From positions 1 through 27,274 of the forward strand of contig JBJHBG010000068.1 of NCBI GenBank assembly GCA_050485385.1: a stretch of 27,274 nucleotides of DNA, read 5' to 3'. Both the position numbers and the translations under genes were made by a program. Origin of the DNA: RECO01 sp050485385 (GTDB lineage: Bacteria; Pseudomonadota; Alphaproteobacteria; Geminicoccales; Geminicoccaceae). This document shows positions 14,546-22,533 of the stretch, piece by piece (position 1 is the first letter of the stretch; each line of letters begins with the position of its first letter). The notes under the pieces were generated by a model. It worked only from the letters and a program-made list of their open reading frames with translations. It made no database searches and was not told the origin of the DNA.

Positions 14546-15694
14546 TCAGGCCCGCCCGAAGAAGCGGCGGGCGATCTCCGCGTAGGCCAGCGTCAACTCC
14601 TCCAACTCGTCGACCCCGACCCACTCGTCGATCTGGTGCAGGGAATGGCCGACCGTGCCCAGTTCGACCACCGGACCCAAGTCCTTCAGGAAGCGTGCGT
14701 CCGAGGTGCCGCCGCCGGTGCTGGGCGCGGGTGCCCGGCCGAGGCTGGCCACCACCGCGTCGGCGACGATCCGGGCGAAGCCGCCGTCGCCCGCGAAGAA
14801 CGCCTCGCTGACGCCCACGACCTCGACGCGGGCGCGCTCCGGGGCATGGCGCTCGGCCACGCCGCCGATCCACGCGGCCAGGCTCGACGCGTCGTGCAGT
14901 GGGTTGAAGCGGATGTTGAGGGTCGCTCGCGCCCGCGCCGGGATGACGTTGCTCGCCGGATTGCCGACGTCGAACGTGGTGACCTGGAGGGTCGACGGCT
15001 GGAAGCGCTCGGTACCGGCGTCGAGCGGGCTTTCGGTCAGCTCGGCGACGATCCGTGCGAGACGGTGGACCGGGTTGTCGGCCTTTTCGGGATAGGCGCT
15101 GTGCCCCTGCACGCCGTCGCAGACGATGCGGGCGGTGAACGAGCCCCGCCGCCCGACCTTCAACGTGTCGCCGACCCGTCGGCTCGAGGTCGGCTCGCCG
15201 ACGATGCAGCCGTCGAAGCCGAGCCCTTCGGCCTCCAGCCAGCGGACGATGGCCGCCGTGCCGCGCACCGAGGGGCCTTCCTCGTCGCCGGTCAGATAGA
15301 ACCACCACTCGCCGTCGAGCGCGCCCGCTTGGCGGATGCGGGCCGCAGCGGCGACGGCGGCCGCGATGCCGCCCTTCATGTCGCAGGCCCCGCGCCCGCG
15401 CACGCGACCGTCGAACACGTCGCCGGCGAACGGGCGAACGCTCCAGGTCGTGGGATCGCCGGGCGGCACGACGTCGGTGTGGCCGGCGAAGGCGAGCCGC
15501 CGTCCGCCGTCCCCCAGCCGCGCCACCACGTTGCGGACGCGCGGTTCGCCCGGCTCCTCCACCCACCAGAGGGTGGCACCGAGTTCGTTCAGCCAGCCGG
15601 CAACGAGGGCAAGTGCCGTGCCGTCGTCGGGCGTGACGCTGGGCACGCGGACCAGGGCCTGCGTCAGTGCGACCGGATCGGTGAGGTCGGTCAA
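14546..15694 (-). CDS. dapE: Succinyl-diaminopimelate desuccinylase
   Basis: This 382-residue dizinc hydrolase cleaves N-succinyl-LL-diaminopimelate in the lysine and peptidoglycan precursor pathway. Visible metal and catalytic residues are His72 and Asp74 (AGHTDVVPPGD), Asp105 (RGACDMKGG), Glu138/Glu139 (TGDEEG), Glu167 (VGEPTS) and a C-terminal His in GHSLHQIDE. The dimerisation insert (QGHSAYPEKADNP) is present. The best start is TTG 15694, which overlaps the dapD stop (TTGA) and gives the normal family length. The open frame further upstream is antisense-like. Confidence 0.95.
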   Translation of the reverse strand: MTDLTDPVALTQALVRVPSVTPDDGTALALVAGWLNELGATLWWVEEPGEPRVRNVVARLGDGGRRLAFAGHTDVVPPGDPTTWSVRPFAGDVFDGRVRGRGACDMKGGIAAAVAAAARIRQAGALDGEWWFYLTGDEEGPSVRGTAAIVRWLEAEGLGFDGCIVGEPTSSRRVGDTLKVGRRGSFTARIVCDGVQGHSAYPEKADNPVHRLARIVAELTESPLDAGTERFQPSTLQVTTFDVGNPASNVIPARARATLNIRFNPLHDASSLAAWIGGVAERHAPERARVEVVGVSEAFFAGDGGFARIVADAVVASLGRAPAPSTGGGTSDARFLKDLGPVVELGTVGHSLHQIDEWVGVDELEELTLAYAEIARRFFGRA

Positions 15695-16533
15695 TCGCGC
15701 AGCAGTTCGTTGATCGAGGTCTTGGCCCGGGTCTGGGCATCCACCCGCTTGACGATCACGGCACAGTAGAGCGAGGGGCCGGGCCGGCCGTCCGGCAGCG
15801 TCTTGCCCGGCAGACTGCCCGGTACGACGACCGAATAGGCCGGCACGCGTCCGACGAACACCTCGCCCGTCTCGCGGTCGACGATCTTGGTGGCGGCCCC
15901 GATGAACACGCCCATGGAGAGCACGGCGCCGGTCTCGACCACCACGCCCTCGACCACCTCGGAGCGCGCCCCGACGAAGCAGTCGTCCTCGATGATGACG
16001 GGGCCGGCCTGCAACGGTTCCAGCACGCCGCCGATGCCGGCGCCGCCGGAGACGTGGCAGTTCTGGCCGATCTGCGCGCAGGAACCGATGGTCGCCCAGG
16101 TGTCGACCATCGTCCCGCGGCCGACATGGGCACCGAGGTTGACGAAGGACGGCATGAGGACGACGCCGGGAGCGATGTAGGCCGAATGCCGCACGATGCA
16201 GTTCGGCACGGCGCGGAAGCCCGCCTCTTGGAAGCGCTCGGCATCCCAACCCGCGAACTTGCTCGGCACCTTGTCCCACCAGCTGGCGCCGCCGGGGCCG
16301 CCCGAAATGGGCGTCATGTCGTTGAGGCGGAAGGAGAGGAGCACGGCCTTCTTCAGCCACTGGTTGACGTGCCAGCCGTGCAGCCGCTTCTCGGCGACGC
16401 GGAAAACGCCGCGGTCGAGTCCGTCGAGCGCCGTCTCCACCGCGTCGCGGATCTCGCCCTTGGTGGCGCTGGTCACGGTCTCGCGAGCCTCGAACGCCGC
16501 CTCGATGGCGGCGGCCAGCGCGTCTGTCGTCAT
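15691..16533 (-). CDS. dapD: 2,3,4,5-tetrahydropyridine-2,6-dicarboxylate N-succinyltransferase
   Basis: This 280-residue enzyme adds a succinyl group to tetrahydrodipicolinate, the step before the aminotransferase and DapE. The N-terminal helical domain is followed by left-handed beta-helix hexapeptide repeats (roughly residues 110-220) with the typical YIAPGVVLMPSFVNLGAHVG, TIGSCAQIG and GGVLEPLQA blocks. The length matches the family (about 275). The ATG has a GAGGAGAGG purine tract upstream. A near-consensus promoter lies 28-55 bases before the start. The operon order is dapD, dapE, membrane protein. Confidence 0.97.
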   Translation of the reverse strand: MTTDALAAAIEAAFEARETVTSATKGEIRDAVETALDGLDRGVFRVAEKRLHGWHVNQWLKKAVLLSFRLNDMTPISGGPGGASWWDKVPSKFAGWDAERFQEAGFRAVPNCIVRHSAYIAPGVVLMPSFVNLGAHVGRGTMVDTWATIGSCAQIGQNCHVSGGAGIGGVLEPLQAGPVIIEDDCFVGARSEVVEGVVVETGAVLSMGVFIGAATKIVDRETGEVFVGRVPAYSVVVPGSLPGKTLPDGRPGPSLYCAVIVKRVDAQTRAKTSINELLRD

Positions 16534-16560
16534 GGTCCTCTCCTCGCCGAACGCGCCTGG

Positions 16561-16588
16561 AAGCTAGCTGCGGCCGGGTGGCTGTCAA
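16561..16588 (-). promoter_or_regulatory. Predicted promoter of dapD-dapE
   Basis: On the minus strand a perfect -35 box TTGACA (16588-16583) is followed after 16 bases by TAGCTT (16566-16561, 3 of 6 matches to TATAAT). This would start transcription about 20 bases before the dapD ATG region and leave room for the GAGGAG ribosome site. Confidence 0.55.
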
Positions 16589-16662
16589 TTCACCGCTGCG
16601 CTTCCGACACGTCGCAGCAAGCGATATGCGAAGCCGACACCGCCGTTTCTCGAGGCCGATCG

Positions 16663-18420
16663 ATGACCTACCGCGCGCCCCTGGGCGACCTTGCCTTCCA
16701 GCTTCGCCACGTGGCGGGCTTCACCGACGTGGCCGCACTGCCGGGCTTCGACGACGGCCTCGACGACTTGGTGGACCCCGTGCTCGCCGAGGCCGCGCGG
16801 CTGGCGGAGGACAAGCTGGCGCCGCTGAATGCGCCGGGCGACCGCGCCGGGGCGACGTGGCAGGACGGCACCGTCACCATGGCACCCGGCTTCAAGGCGG
16901 CGTTCGACGCCTTCGTCGACGGCGGTTGGAAGGCCCTGCCCTTCCCGGTCGAGCACGGCGGCCAGAACCTGCCTTGGGCGCTCGCCTTCGCCGTGGCCGA
17001 GCTTTGGCAGTCCGCCAACCTCGCCTTCGGCAACTGCCCGCTCCTCACCCAAGGCGCCATCGAGGCGCTCGTCCATCACGGCTCGGCGGCGCAGCAGCGC
17101 CGCTACCTGCATCCGCTGACCGCCGGGCGCTGGACCGCGACCATGTGCCTGACCGAGCCGCAGGCGGGGACCGACCTCGGCGCCATCCGCACCCGTGCAG
17201 AGCCCGATGGCGACGGCTATCGCGTCCACGGCACCAAGATCTACATCACCTATGGCGAGCACGACCTCGCCGACAACATCGTCCACCTCGTCCTGGCGAA
17301 GTTGCCCGAGGCGCCGCCGGGGCCGAAGGGCATCTCGCTCCTACTGGTGCCGAAATGGCGGCTTGCCACCGACGGCCGGTTGGCCGAGCGCAACCACGTC
17401 CATTGCCGCTCGATCGAGCACAAGCTGGGCATCAAAGCCGGTCCCACCTGCGTCATGCGCTTCGGCGACGACGCCAGCGGGGAGGGTGCCTGGGCCGAGC
17501 TGGTCGGCCAGCCGCACGACGGTCTGCGCTGCATGTTCACCATGATGAACAACGCCCGGCTCTCGGTCGGCCTCCAGGGCCTCGCCATCGCCGAGCGCGC
17601 GTTCCAGCAAGCGCTGGCCTATGCGCGAGACCGCGTCCAGGGGCAGCGGGGCGGCGCGCCAACCGCGCTGATCGGCCACCCGGACGTGCGCCGCATGGCG
17701 ATGACCATGCAGAGCCAGATCATGGCGATGCGGGGGCTCGTCCTGACGGCGGCCGCCGCCATCGACCACGCCGCGCGCAATCCGGACGCGGCGATCCGCC
17801 AGCGCATGGCCGGCCGCGTCGAGCTGCTCACACCCATCGTCAAGGCATGGTGCACCGACCTCGGCGTCGAGCTCGCCTCGCTCGGCATCCAGGTCCATGG
17901 CGGCATGGGCTACATCGAGGAGACCGGTGCGGCCCAGCACCTGCGCGATGCCCGCATCACGCCGATCTACGAAGGCACCAACGGCATCCAGGCGCTCGAC
18001 CTCGCCACGCGCAAGCTGCGGCTCGCCAAGGGCGAACTGCCGTGGCAACTGTTCGAGGAGTTACGCCAGGAACTGCGGGCGCTTGAGGTCGGCGGCGACC
18101 ACGACCTCGTCCGCGGCCTGCGCCCGGCGCTGGCCAATGCCGAGGCGGCGACCCGCTGGCTCCAGGGCGACCATGGCCGCGACGACGACGCCGTGGCCGC
18201 CGGGGCGACGCCCTATCTCCGACTGATGGGCCAGATGCTCGGCGGCTTCGTCCTGGTGCGTGGCCTGAAGGCGGCGGAACGGCTGCCGCGGGACGATCTG
18301 CCGCTCCGCCGCGCGGCAGCCCGCTTCTACCTCGACCAGTTGCTGCCGCCGGCGAGCGCGCTCCTGCCAGCGATCGTCGCCGGCTCGGCGAGCCTCGGCG
18401 AGCGCCTGTTCGCGGGCTGA
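16663..18420 (+). CDS. Acyl-CoA dehydrogenase, DmdC-like long form
   Basis: This 585-residue FAD enzyme oxidises an acyl-CoA to its 2,3-enoyl-CoA. The N-terminal MTYRAPLGDLAFQL is the short extra domain of the DmdC-like long form. The usual N, middle and C domains follow (LTEPQAGTDLGAIRT, GTKIYIT, HKLGIKAGPTCVM, QVHGGMGYIEE). The catalytic base is Glu437 in IYEGTNGIQALDL. The terminal domain is the C-terminal extension shared with methylmercaptopropionyl-CoA and related dehydrogenases. The substrate cannot be fixed from sequence. The ATG at 16663 has only a weak GAGG. It diverges from dapD and has no metabolic partner nearby. Confidence 0.93.
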   Translation: MTYRAPLGDLAFQLRHVAGFTDVAALPGFDDGLDDLVDPVLAEAARLAEDKLAPLNAPGDRAGATWQDGTVTMAPGFKAAFDAFVDGGWKALPFPVEHGGQNLPWALAFAVAELWQSANLAFGNCPLLTQGAIEALVHHGSAAQQRRYLHPLTAGRWTATMCLTEPQAGTDLGAIRTRAEPDGDGYRVHGTKIYITYGEHDLADNIVHLVLAKLPEAPPGPKGISLLLVPKWRLATDGRLAERNHVHCRSIEHKLGIKAGPTCVMRFGDDASGEGAWAELVGQPHDGLRCMFTMMNNARLSVGLQGLAIAERAFQQALAYARDRVQGQRGGAPTALIGHPDVRRMAMTMQSQIMAMRGLVLTAAAAIDHAARNPDAAIRQRMAGRVELLTPIVKAWCTDLGVELASLGIQVHGGMGYIEETGAAQHLRDARITPIYEGTNGIQALDLATRKLRLAKGELPWQLFEELRQELRALEVGGDHDLVRGLRPALANAEAATRWLQGDHGRDDDAVAAGATPYLRLMGQMLGGFVLVRGLKAAERLPRDDLPLRRAAARFYLDQLLPPASALLPAIVAGSASLGERLFAG

Positions 18421-18523
18421 GGGCGGCAAGGGGCGGGGCATGAGGGCCGCGAGCGCTTCGAGGTCGGCCCGGACGGCTTCGGGCAGGACCGCGCGGTTGG
18501 TGCAGGTCTACGATGGCCGAGCG

Positions 18524-19036
18524 ATGACCGTTCGGTTTGACTCGGTGTCGACGGCATCCCATAGTCAGTCGATGGCCGAGAAGCAGAACCCGTCTTTTCT
18601 CCAAACCACTTTTGGGGGCCCCGTCGAAGCTGTGTCGGGTGGCGTCTGGCAGGCGGGCTGGGCGCGCGTGCCGTATATCGACATCGGCCCCTACCGCGTG
18701 CGGAACGTGCTTGCGAACGACCAGATCGGCAGCGCCATTCGGGAAGCAGCCGGCGATCCCGAGGCCGTGGTACGATTCGGCCGCTACCTGTTTTGGCGAT
18801 GGGCTCTCTCGGTGAGCCACGATGGACATACCGAGCGCCACGGCATCGTTAGTTTTTTCTTCCACGGCGCGATCATCTCGCTTCTGTTTCTTGTCTGCGT
18901 CGCCCTTGCCGCCTGGATTTGGGGGCTGCTCGGGTGGGCGGTATTCGGACTTTGGATGACGCACGCCTACATGAATTTTTCGGCGAGATTTGCTTCGGAT
19001 CGCCCCGCGGAAAGACGCTCGCAAGTCGGCCTTTGA
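18524..19036 (+). CDS. Hypothetical small membrane protein, unrecognised
   Basis: This 170-residue reading (start uncertain) has a soluble N-terminal part with Trp- and Tyr-rich segments (GVWQAGWARVPYIDIGPYRV) and a helical stretch. Two close hydrophobic segments follow (about 112-131 and 133-149) with aromatic residues (SFFFHG, WIWGLLGWAV), then a short basic tail. I recognise no family. Alternative starts are ATG 18440, which has AAGGGG 7 bases upstream, and ATG 18572. The coding stretch has clearly more A/T-ending codons and T runs than its neighbours, which suggests recent acquisition. The 156 bases after it (19037-19192) hold no gene I can support. Confidence 0.5.
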   Translation: MTVRFDSVSTASHSQSMAEKQNPSFLQTTFGGPVEAVSGGVWQAGWARVPYIDIGPYRVRNVLANDQIGSAIREAAGDPEAVVRFGRYLFWRWALSVSHDGHTERHGIVSFFFHGAIISLLFLVCVALAAWIWGLLGWAVFGLWMTHAYMNFSARFASDRPAERRSQVGL

Positions 19037-19192
19037 ACGCCTGCCGCCTCGGGCAGCTTCCCTTGCTCGGCTACGCCTAGGGGTACCGTAGTCGGCTGAC
19101 GCCGCCGCTCCTGCAATGACGTTCGGGCGTGTCGACTTCGGGGTTCGGTCCGCTCGCTGGACAGGGGCGCGATGCGGTCGAACGTGGGGCGA

Positions 19193-19591
19193 TCAGCGCG
19201 GGCGTTCGAAGCGGCTCGTGGCGTCACGGTCGCGGTCGTAGCGGCGGGTGAGCGGGAAGGGCGGCAACCAGGACTCGCGGCGGATCACCCAGCTCTCGTA
19301 GGTGGGCGTCAGTTGGTCCGGGGCATCGAGGGCGCCGAGGTTCACTTCGACTTCGTCGCCGGTGCGGCCGAACACCGGCGAGCCGCAGCGGGGGCAGAAG
19401 TGCCGCCCGGCATAGGCGCGCGTTTCACCCTCGACGGTCACCGCATCCTCGGGAAACACCGCGGCAGCCTGAAACAAGGCACCGTGATGCTTGCGGCAGT
19501 CGAGGCAATGACAAATGCCGACCCGATAGGGAAGCCCCGCCGCCACGAGTCGAACGTCGCCGCACACGCAACCACCCGTGAAGCGGACCAT
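19193..19591 (-). CDS. GFA family protein (glutathione-dependent formaldehyde-activating-like)
   Basis: This 132-residue zinc-binding protein has the GFA/CENP-V fold. The cysteine pattern is complete: Cys8 and Cys10 (GGCVCG), Cys27, Cys29 and Cys32 (CHCLDC), Cys66 and Cys69 (CPRCGSPVF). Some members bind S-hydroxymethylglutathione, but most are of unknown function and the family name should not be read as a proven activity. GGAGGAG lies about 8 bases before the ATG. It follows the NmrA-like gene on the same strand after 62 bases and may be cotranscribed with it. Confidence 0.88.
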   Translation of the reverse strand: MVRFTGGCVCGDVRLVAAGLPYRVGICHCLDCRKHHGALFQAAAVFPEDAVTVEGETRAYAGRHFCPRCGSPVFGRTGDEVEVNLGALDAPDQLTPTYESWVIRRESWLPPFPLTRRYDRDRDATSRFERPR

Positions 19592-19653
19592 CCCCTGTCT
19601 CCTCCCCCATGTTGCGGTTGTCGTGGCTCAGACGAACGGTGCGGCGCGCTTCG

Positions 19654-20532
19654 TCACGCAGCGGCCCGAACCCTCGTCACGATGCGTTCGATCGCCGTAA
19701 CGAGGGGAACCGTCCCGCGTCTCCGCTCGGTCCCGCCTGCCGCGAAGGCGATGCGACCGTCGGCGATGGCTTCGTACATGCCGAGAAGCTCCAGCGCGAC
19801 CTGTTTGGGAATGCCGGCCGCCGCGAGATTGGCCGCGCGCTGCGCCGGCGGTACGAAGGCGGGCGTCACCGGACGGCCGAGCACCTCGGCGAAGGCGGCC
19901 GCGACGTCGCCCGCGCTCCAGTCCTCGGGTCCGCCGAGTTCCACGATCCGCTTGCCGACCCAGTCCTCGCAGAGCAGCGCCGCGGCGGCGCGCCCGACAT
20001 CGATGGTGCTCACCATCGGGATGGCGTGGCCGGGTACGAGGAACGTCGGCAGAACGCCCTCCGCACGGGCGGCGTCCGCGACCTCGCTCCAGGTCTCGAC
20101 GAAGTAGCCTGGTCGTAGGAAGGCCATGGCCGGCGCCGCGCCGTCGAGCAGGGTCTCCAACCGGTTCAGGGTGGTGACGACACCGGTACCGGATGCATGC
20201 TGTGCGCCGACGGACGACAGCACCACCGCCTTGGGGAGGCCCGCGCGGCCGACGCCTTCGGCAAGCGCGGTGCCGATCGCTTCCGTTCGAGTATGCGGAT
20301 CGCCGTCGAGCGGCGGCGGATTGAGCAGGAACGCCCCCGTTGCGCCGTGCAGCGTCGCGGCCACCAGGCTGGCGTCTTCGATGCTTCCGATCGCTATGTC
20401 CGCGCCCAACGCTTCCCAGGGTTCGGCCTGTTCCCGCCGCCGCAGGACGACGCGCACTGCGGCACCGCGTTCGAGCAGGGCGCGCGCCGTCTCGCCGCCG
20501 GCGCGGCCGTTGGCGCCGAAGATCACGTGCAT
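19654..20532 (-). CDS. NmrA-like NAD(P)-binding protein
   Basis: This 292-residue protein is of the atypical short-chain dehydrogenase group (NmrA/SDR-a type). The nucleotide-binding motif is FGANGRAGGETARALL at the N-terminus. Other blocks are KAVVLSSVGAQHASGTG, LRPGYFVETW and the C-terminal GGPEDWSAGDVAAAF. Members act as NAD(P)H:quinone reductases or as redox-sensing regulators, so the activity is uncertain. I chose ATG 20532 because it directly precedes the Rossmann motif and has GGAGGAG 8 bases upstream. The open frame goes 19 codons further up. It diverges from the LysR gene, a classical regulator/target arrangement. Confidence 0.88.
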   Translation of the reverse strand: MHVIFGANGRAGGETARALLERGAAVRVVLRRREQAEPWEALGADIAIGSIEDASLVAATLHGATGAFLLNPPPLDGDPHTRTEAIGTALAEGVGRAGLPKAVVLSSVGAQHASGTGVVTTLNRLETLLDGAAPAMAFLRPGYFVETWSEVADAARAEGVLPTFLVPGHAIPMVSTIDVGRAAAALLCEDWVGKRIVELGGPEDWSAGDVAAAFAEVLGRPVTPAFVPPAQRAANLAAAGIPKQVALELLGMYEAIADGRIAFAAGGTERRRGTVPLVTAIERIVTRVRAAA

Positions 20533-20586
20533 GACCGTTCTCCTCCTCCGGACTGGTCGATGCGCAGAGGGTACTGGAGGGCGTAT

Positions 20587-20603
20587 CATGCTTCCAATGC
20601 ATG
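20587..20603. promoter_or_regulatory. LysR-type binding site candidate
   Basis: CATGCTTCCAATGCATG is an inverted repeat with 5-base arms. It contains a T-N11-A core, the pattern used by LysR regulators. It lies in the gap between the divergent NmrA-like and LysR genes, 55 bases from the NmrA-like ATG. It covers an ATG at 20601 that would otherwise be a possible LysR start. Confidence 0.5.
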
Positions 20604-20627
20604 GTGTATATAGTCACGATGCACCAA

Positions 20628-21587
20628 ATGGATTTGCGGCGCGTCGACCTCAACCTGCTCGTCGTGCTCGACGCTCTGCTGGAGGAGCGGAACGTCACCC
20701 GCGCCGCGCAACGCCTCGGCATGAGCCAGCCGGCGGCGAGCCGGGCGCTCGCGCGATTGCGCCGCCTGCTCGCCGACGCCTTGCTGGTCGAGGGACCGGG
20801 CGGCTACGTGCTGAGCGTGCTCGCCGAGGAGATTCGACCGACGTTGCGGCGGACGCTTGCCGGCATCGGCGCGATGCTGGAGGCGAGCCCCTTCGACCCA
20901 GCCGCGGCGACGGGCCGGCTGCGCCTCTTGATGACCGACCTGCATGCGGCCGTCCTCGGCCCTCCCGTGCTCGCTCGCCTCGCCGCCGAGGCGCCGGCGC
21001 TCGATCTCGATATCGTCGCACCGGGTCCGGCGCTGATCGAGGCGTTGGAAAGCGACGCGGTCGACGCGGTGGTGGGCGTGATCGACGACGCGCCGGCGGG
21101 CATCCGGCGCCGCAAGCTCTATGACGAAGTGCTGGTGACCCTGATGCGGGCGGGGCATCCGGCCGCCCGCGGGACACTGACGTTGGAGCGCTATCTGGCG
21201 CTCGATCACATCGTGGTCAGCGTCACCGGCATCGGTCAGGCGCCGGTCGACGAGATGCTGTCGGCGATGGGCCGCGTGCGGCGGGTGCGGGTGCGGGTTC
21301 CGAACTTCCTTTCCGCCGTGGAGATCGCCGCCCGCTCCGATCTCGTCATGACCCTACCGGCGAGCCTCGCCCGCGCGACGGCGGGCATCGGGCGCTTCGT
21401 GGCCCTGCGGCCACCTGTCGATCCGGGCCGGCTGGCACTCAGCCTCCTCTGGCATGCGCGCCACCAGGACGCGCCACGCAACGTCTGGCTGCGGCGTATC
21501 GTCGTCGCCGCGGCAACGGCAACGAAGGCCGACATGGACCTGTCGCTGGACGTCGGGACCGGCCAGCCTGCGATTCCCCGCCGATGA
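20628..21587 (+). CDS. LysR family transcriptional regulator, NodD/NahR-like
   Basis: This protein is about 319 residues long. The N-terminal LysR helix-turn-helix is clear (DLNLLVVLDALLEERNVTRAA, then RLGMSQPAASRALARLR). A substrate-binding domain follows, of the NodD/NahR/LinR-like subgroup. ATGs at 20601, 20619 and 20628 are in frame. I prefer 20628 because it gives the usual MDLRRVDLNLL beginning and keeps the palindrome at 20587-20603 outside the gene. None of the three has a good Shine-Dalgarno. It probably activates the divergent NmrA-like gene and perhaps the GFA gene in response to an aromatic or quinone-like inducer (inference). Confidence 0.9.
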   Translation: MDLRRVDLNLLVVLDALLEERNVTRAAQRLGMSQPAASRALARLRRLLADALLVEGPGGYVLSVLAEEIRPTLRRTLAGIGAMLEASPFDPAAATGRLRLLMTDLHAAVLGPPVLARLAAEAPALDLDIVAPGPALIEALESDAVDAVVGVIDDAPAGIRRRKLYDEVLVTLMRAGHPAARGTLTLERYLALDHIVVSVTGIGQAPVDEMLSAMGRVRRVRVRVPNFLSAVEIAARSDLVMTLPASLARATAGIGRFVALRPPVDPGRLALSLLWHARHQDAPRNVWLRRIVVAAATATKADMDLSLDVGTGQPAIPRR

Positions 21588-21642
21588 CCACGCCCATCGT
21601 CGACGTGGGTTCCGCGAATGAGCCCCCAGCGCTTGGGCGGTT

Positions 21643-21668
21643 CCGGGGGGACCATCAAGTCCCCCCGG
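21643..21668. terminator. Strong hairpin between LysR and parB
   Basis: A perfect 10-bp stem (CCGGGGGGAC with GTCCCCCCGG, six-base loop CATCAA) lies between the convergent ends of the LysR gene and parB. No long T tract follows on the parB side. On the plus strand it is followed by a pyrimidine-rich CCTTCCCTACTTTCCT. It is likely a bidirectional transcription end point. Confidence 0.65.
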
Positions 21669-21696
21669 CCTTCCCTACTTTCCTCTGCCGAGCCCC

Positions 21697-22533
21697 TCAG
21701 CCGAGGCGGGCGAGGAGGCCGTCGAGTTGTTCGGGGCTCGAATAGGCGATGGTGAGGCGGCCGCCGGTGCCTTTGGTCTTCAGTTCGACCTTGAGGCCGA
21801 GGACGTTGGAGAGGCGGTGCTCGAGGTCGGCGATGTCCGGGTCGGGTTCGCCGGCCTCGCGTTTGGTGCGGCCCTCGGCCTTCACCAGCGCTTCGGTCTG
21901 GCGCACGTTGAGGCCGCGCTCGACGACGAGGCGGGCGAGGGCCACTGGATCCTTCGCGGACAGAAGGGCGCGGGCGTGGCCGGCGCTGAGGCGGCCGTCG
22001 TCCAGCATGGCCTTCAGCGCCTCGGGCAACGCCAGGAGCCGCAGGAGGTTGGCGACGTGCGGGCGGCTCTTGTGGACGCGCTCGGCCAGCGCCTCCTGGG
22101 TATGGCCGAACTGCTCGATCAGACGGCGATAGCCGTCCGCTTCCTCGAGCGGTGTGAGGTCGGTGCGCTGCACGTTCTCGAGCAGCGCCGCCTCGAGTGC
22201 CTCGGCGTCGGTCAGGGTGCGCACGAGGACGGGCACCTCGGCGAGCCCCGCGGCCTGTGCCGCCCGCCAGCGCCGCTCGCCGGCGACGATTTCGTACCGC
22301 TCGCCGAAGTCGTCGAGCGGTCGCACGAGCAGGGGTTGCAGGACGCCGGAGGCGCGGACGGACGCCACCAGCTCCGTCATCGCTTGGTCGTCGAAGCGGC
22401 GGCGGGGCTGCTGGGCGGCGGGTGTCAGGAACTCGATGGGTACCAGCCGGGCGCCATCGGCACCGCTGCCGACGTGGTCGGCGAGCAGCGCCTCCAGCCC
22501 GCGCCCGAGCCCGCGCCTGCGCTCGGCGCTCAT
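21697..22533 (-). CDS. parB: Chromosome-partitioning protein ParB
   Basis: This 278-residue CTP-dependent DNA clamp loads at parS sites near the origin and organises and segregates the chromosome with ParA. It has an N-terminal RGLGRGLEALL arginine-rich ParA-contact region. The CTP-binding boxes are GERRWRAAQ and LLENVQRTDLTPLEEA. The helix-turn-helix is TQEALAERVHKSRPHVANLLRLL, and a C-terminal dimerisation domain follows. I chose ATG 22533, which overlaps the parA stop (ATGA) and begins in the typical way. The longer open frame upstream lies inside parA. No consensus parS was seen in this window. Confidence 0.96.
   Translation of the reverse strand: MSAERRRGLGRGLEALLADHVGSGADGARLVPIEFLTPAAQQPRRRFDDQAMTELVASVRASGVLQPLLVRPLDDFGERYEIVAGERRWRAAQAAGLAEVPVLVRTLTDAEALEAALLENVQRTDLTPLEEADGYRRLIEQFGHTQEALAERVHKSRPHVANLLRLLALPEALKAMLDDGRLSAGHARALLSAKDPVALARLVVERGLNVRQTEALVKAEGRTKREAGEPDPDIADLEHRLSNVLGLKVELKTKGTGGRLTIAYSSPEQLDGLLARLG

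Noticed and set aside
16054..16662. Upstream extension of the acyl-CoA dehydrogenase frame
   Set aside because: It lies antisense to dapD and the dapD promoter. The family N-terminus begins at the ATG at 16663.
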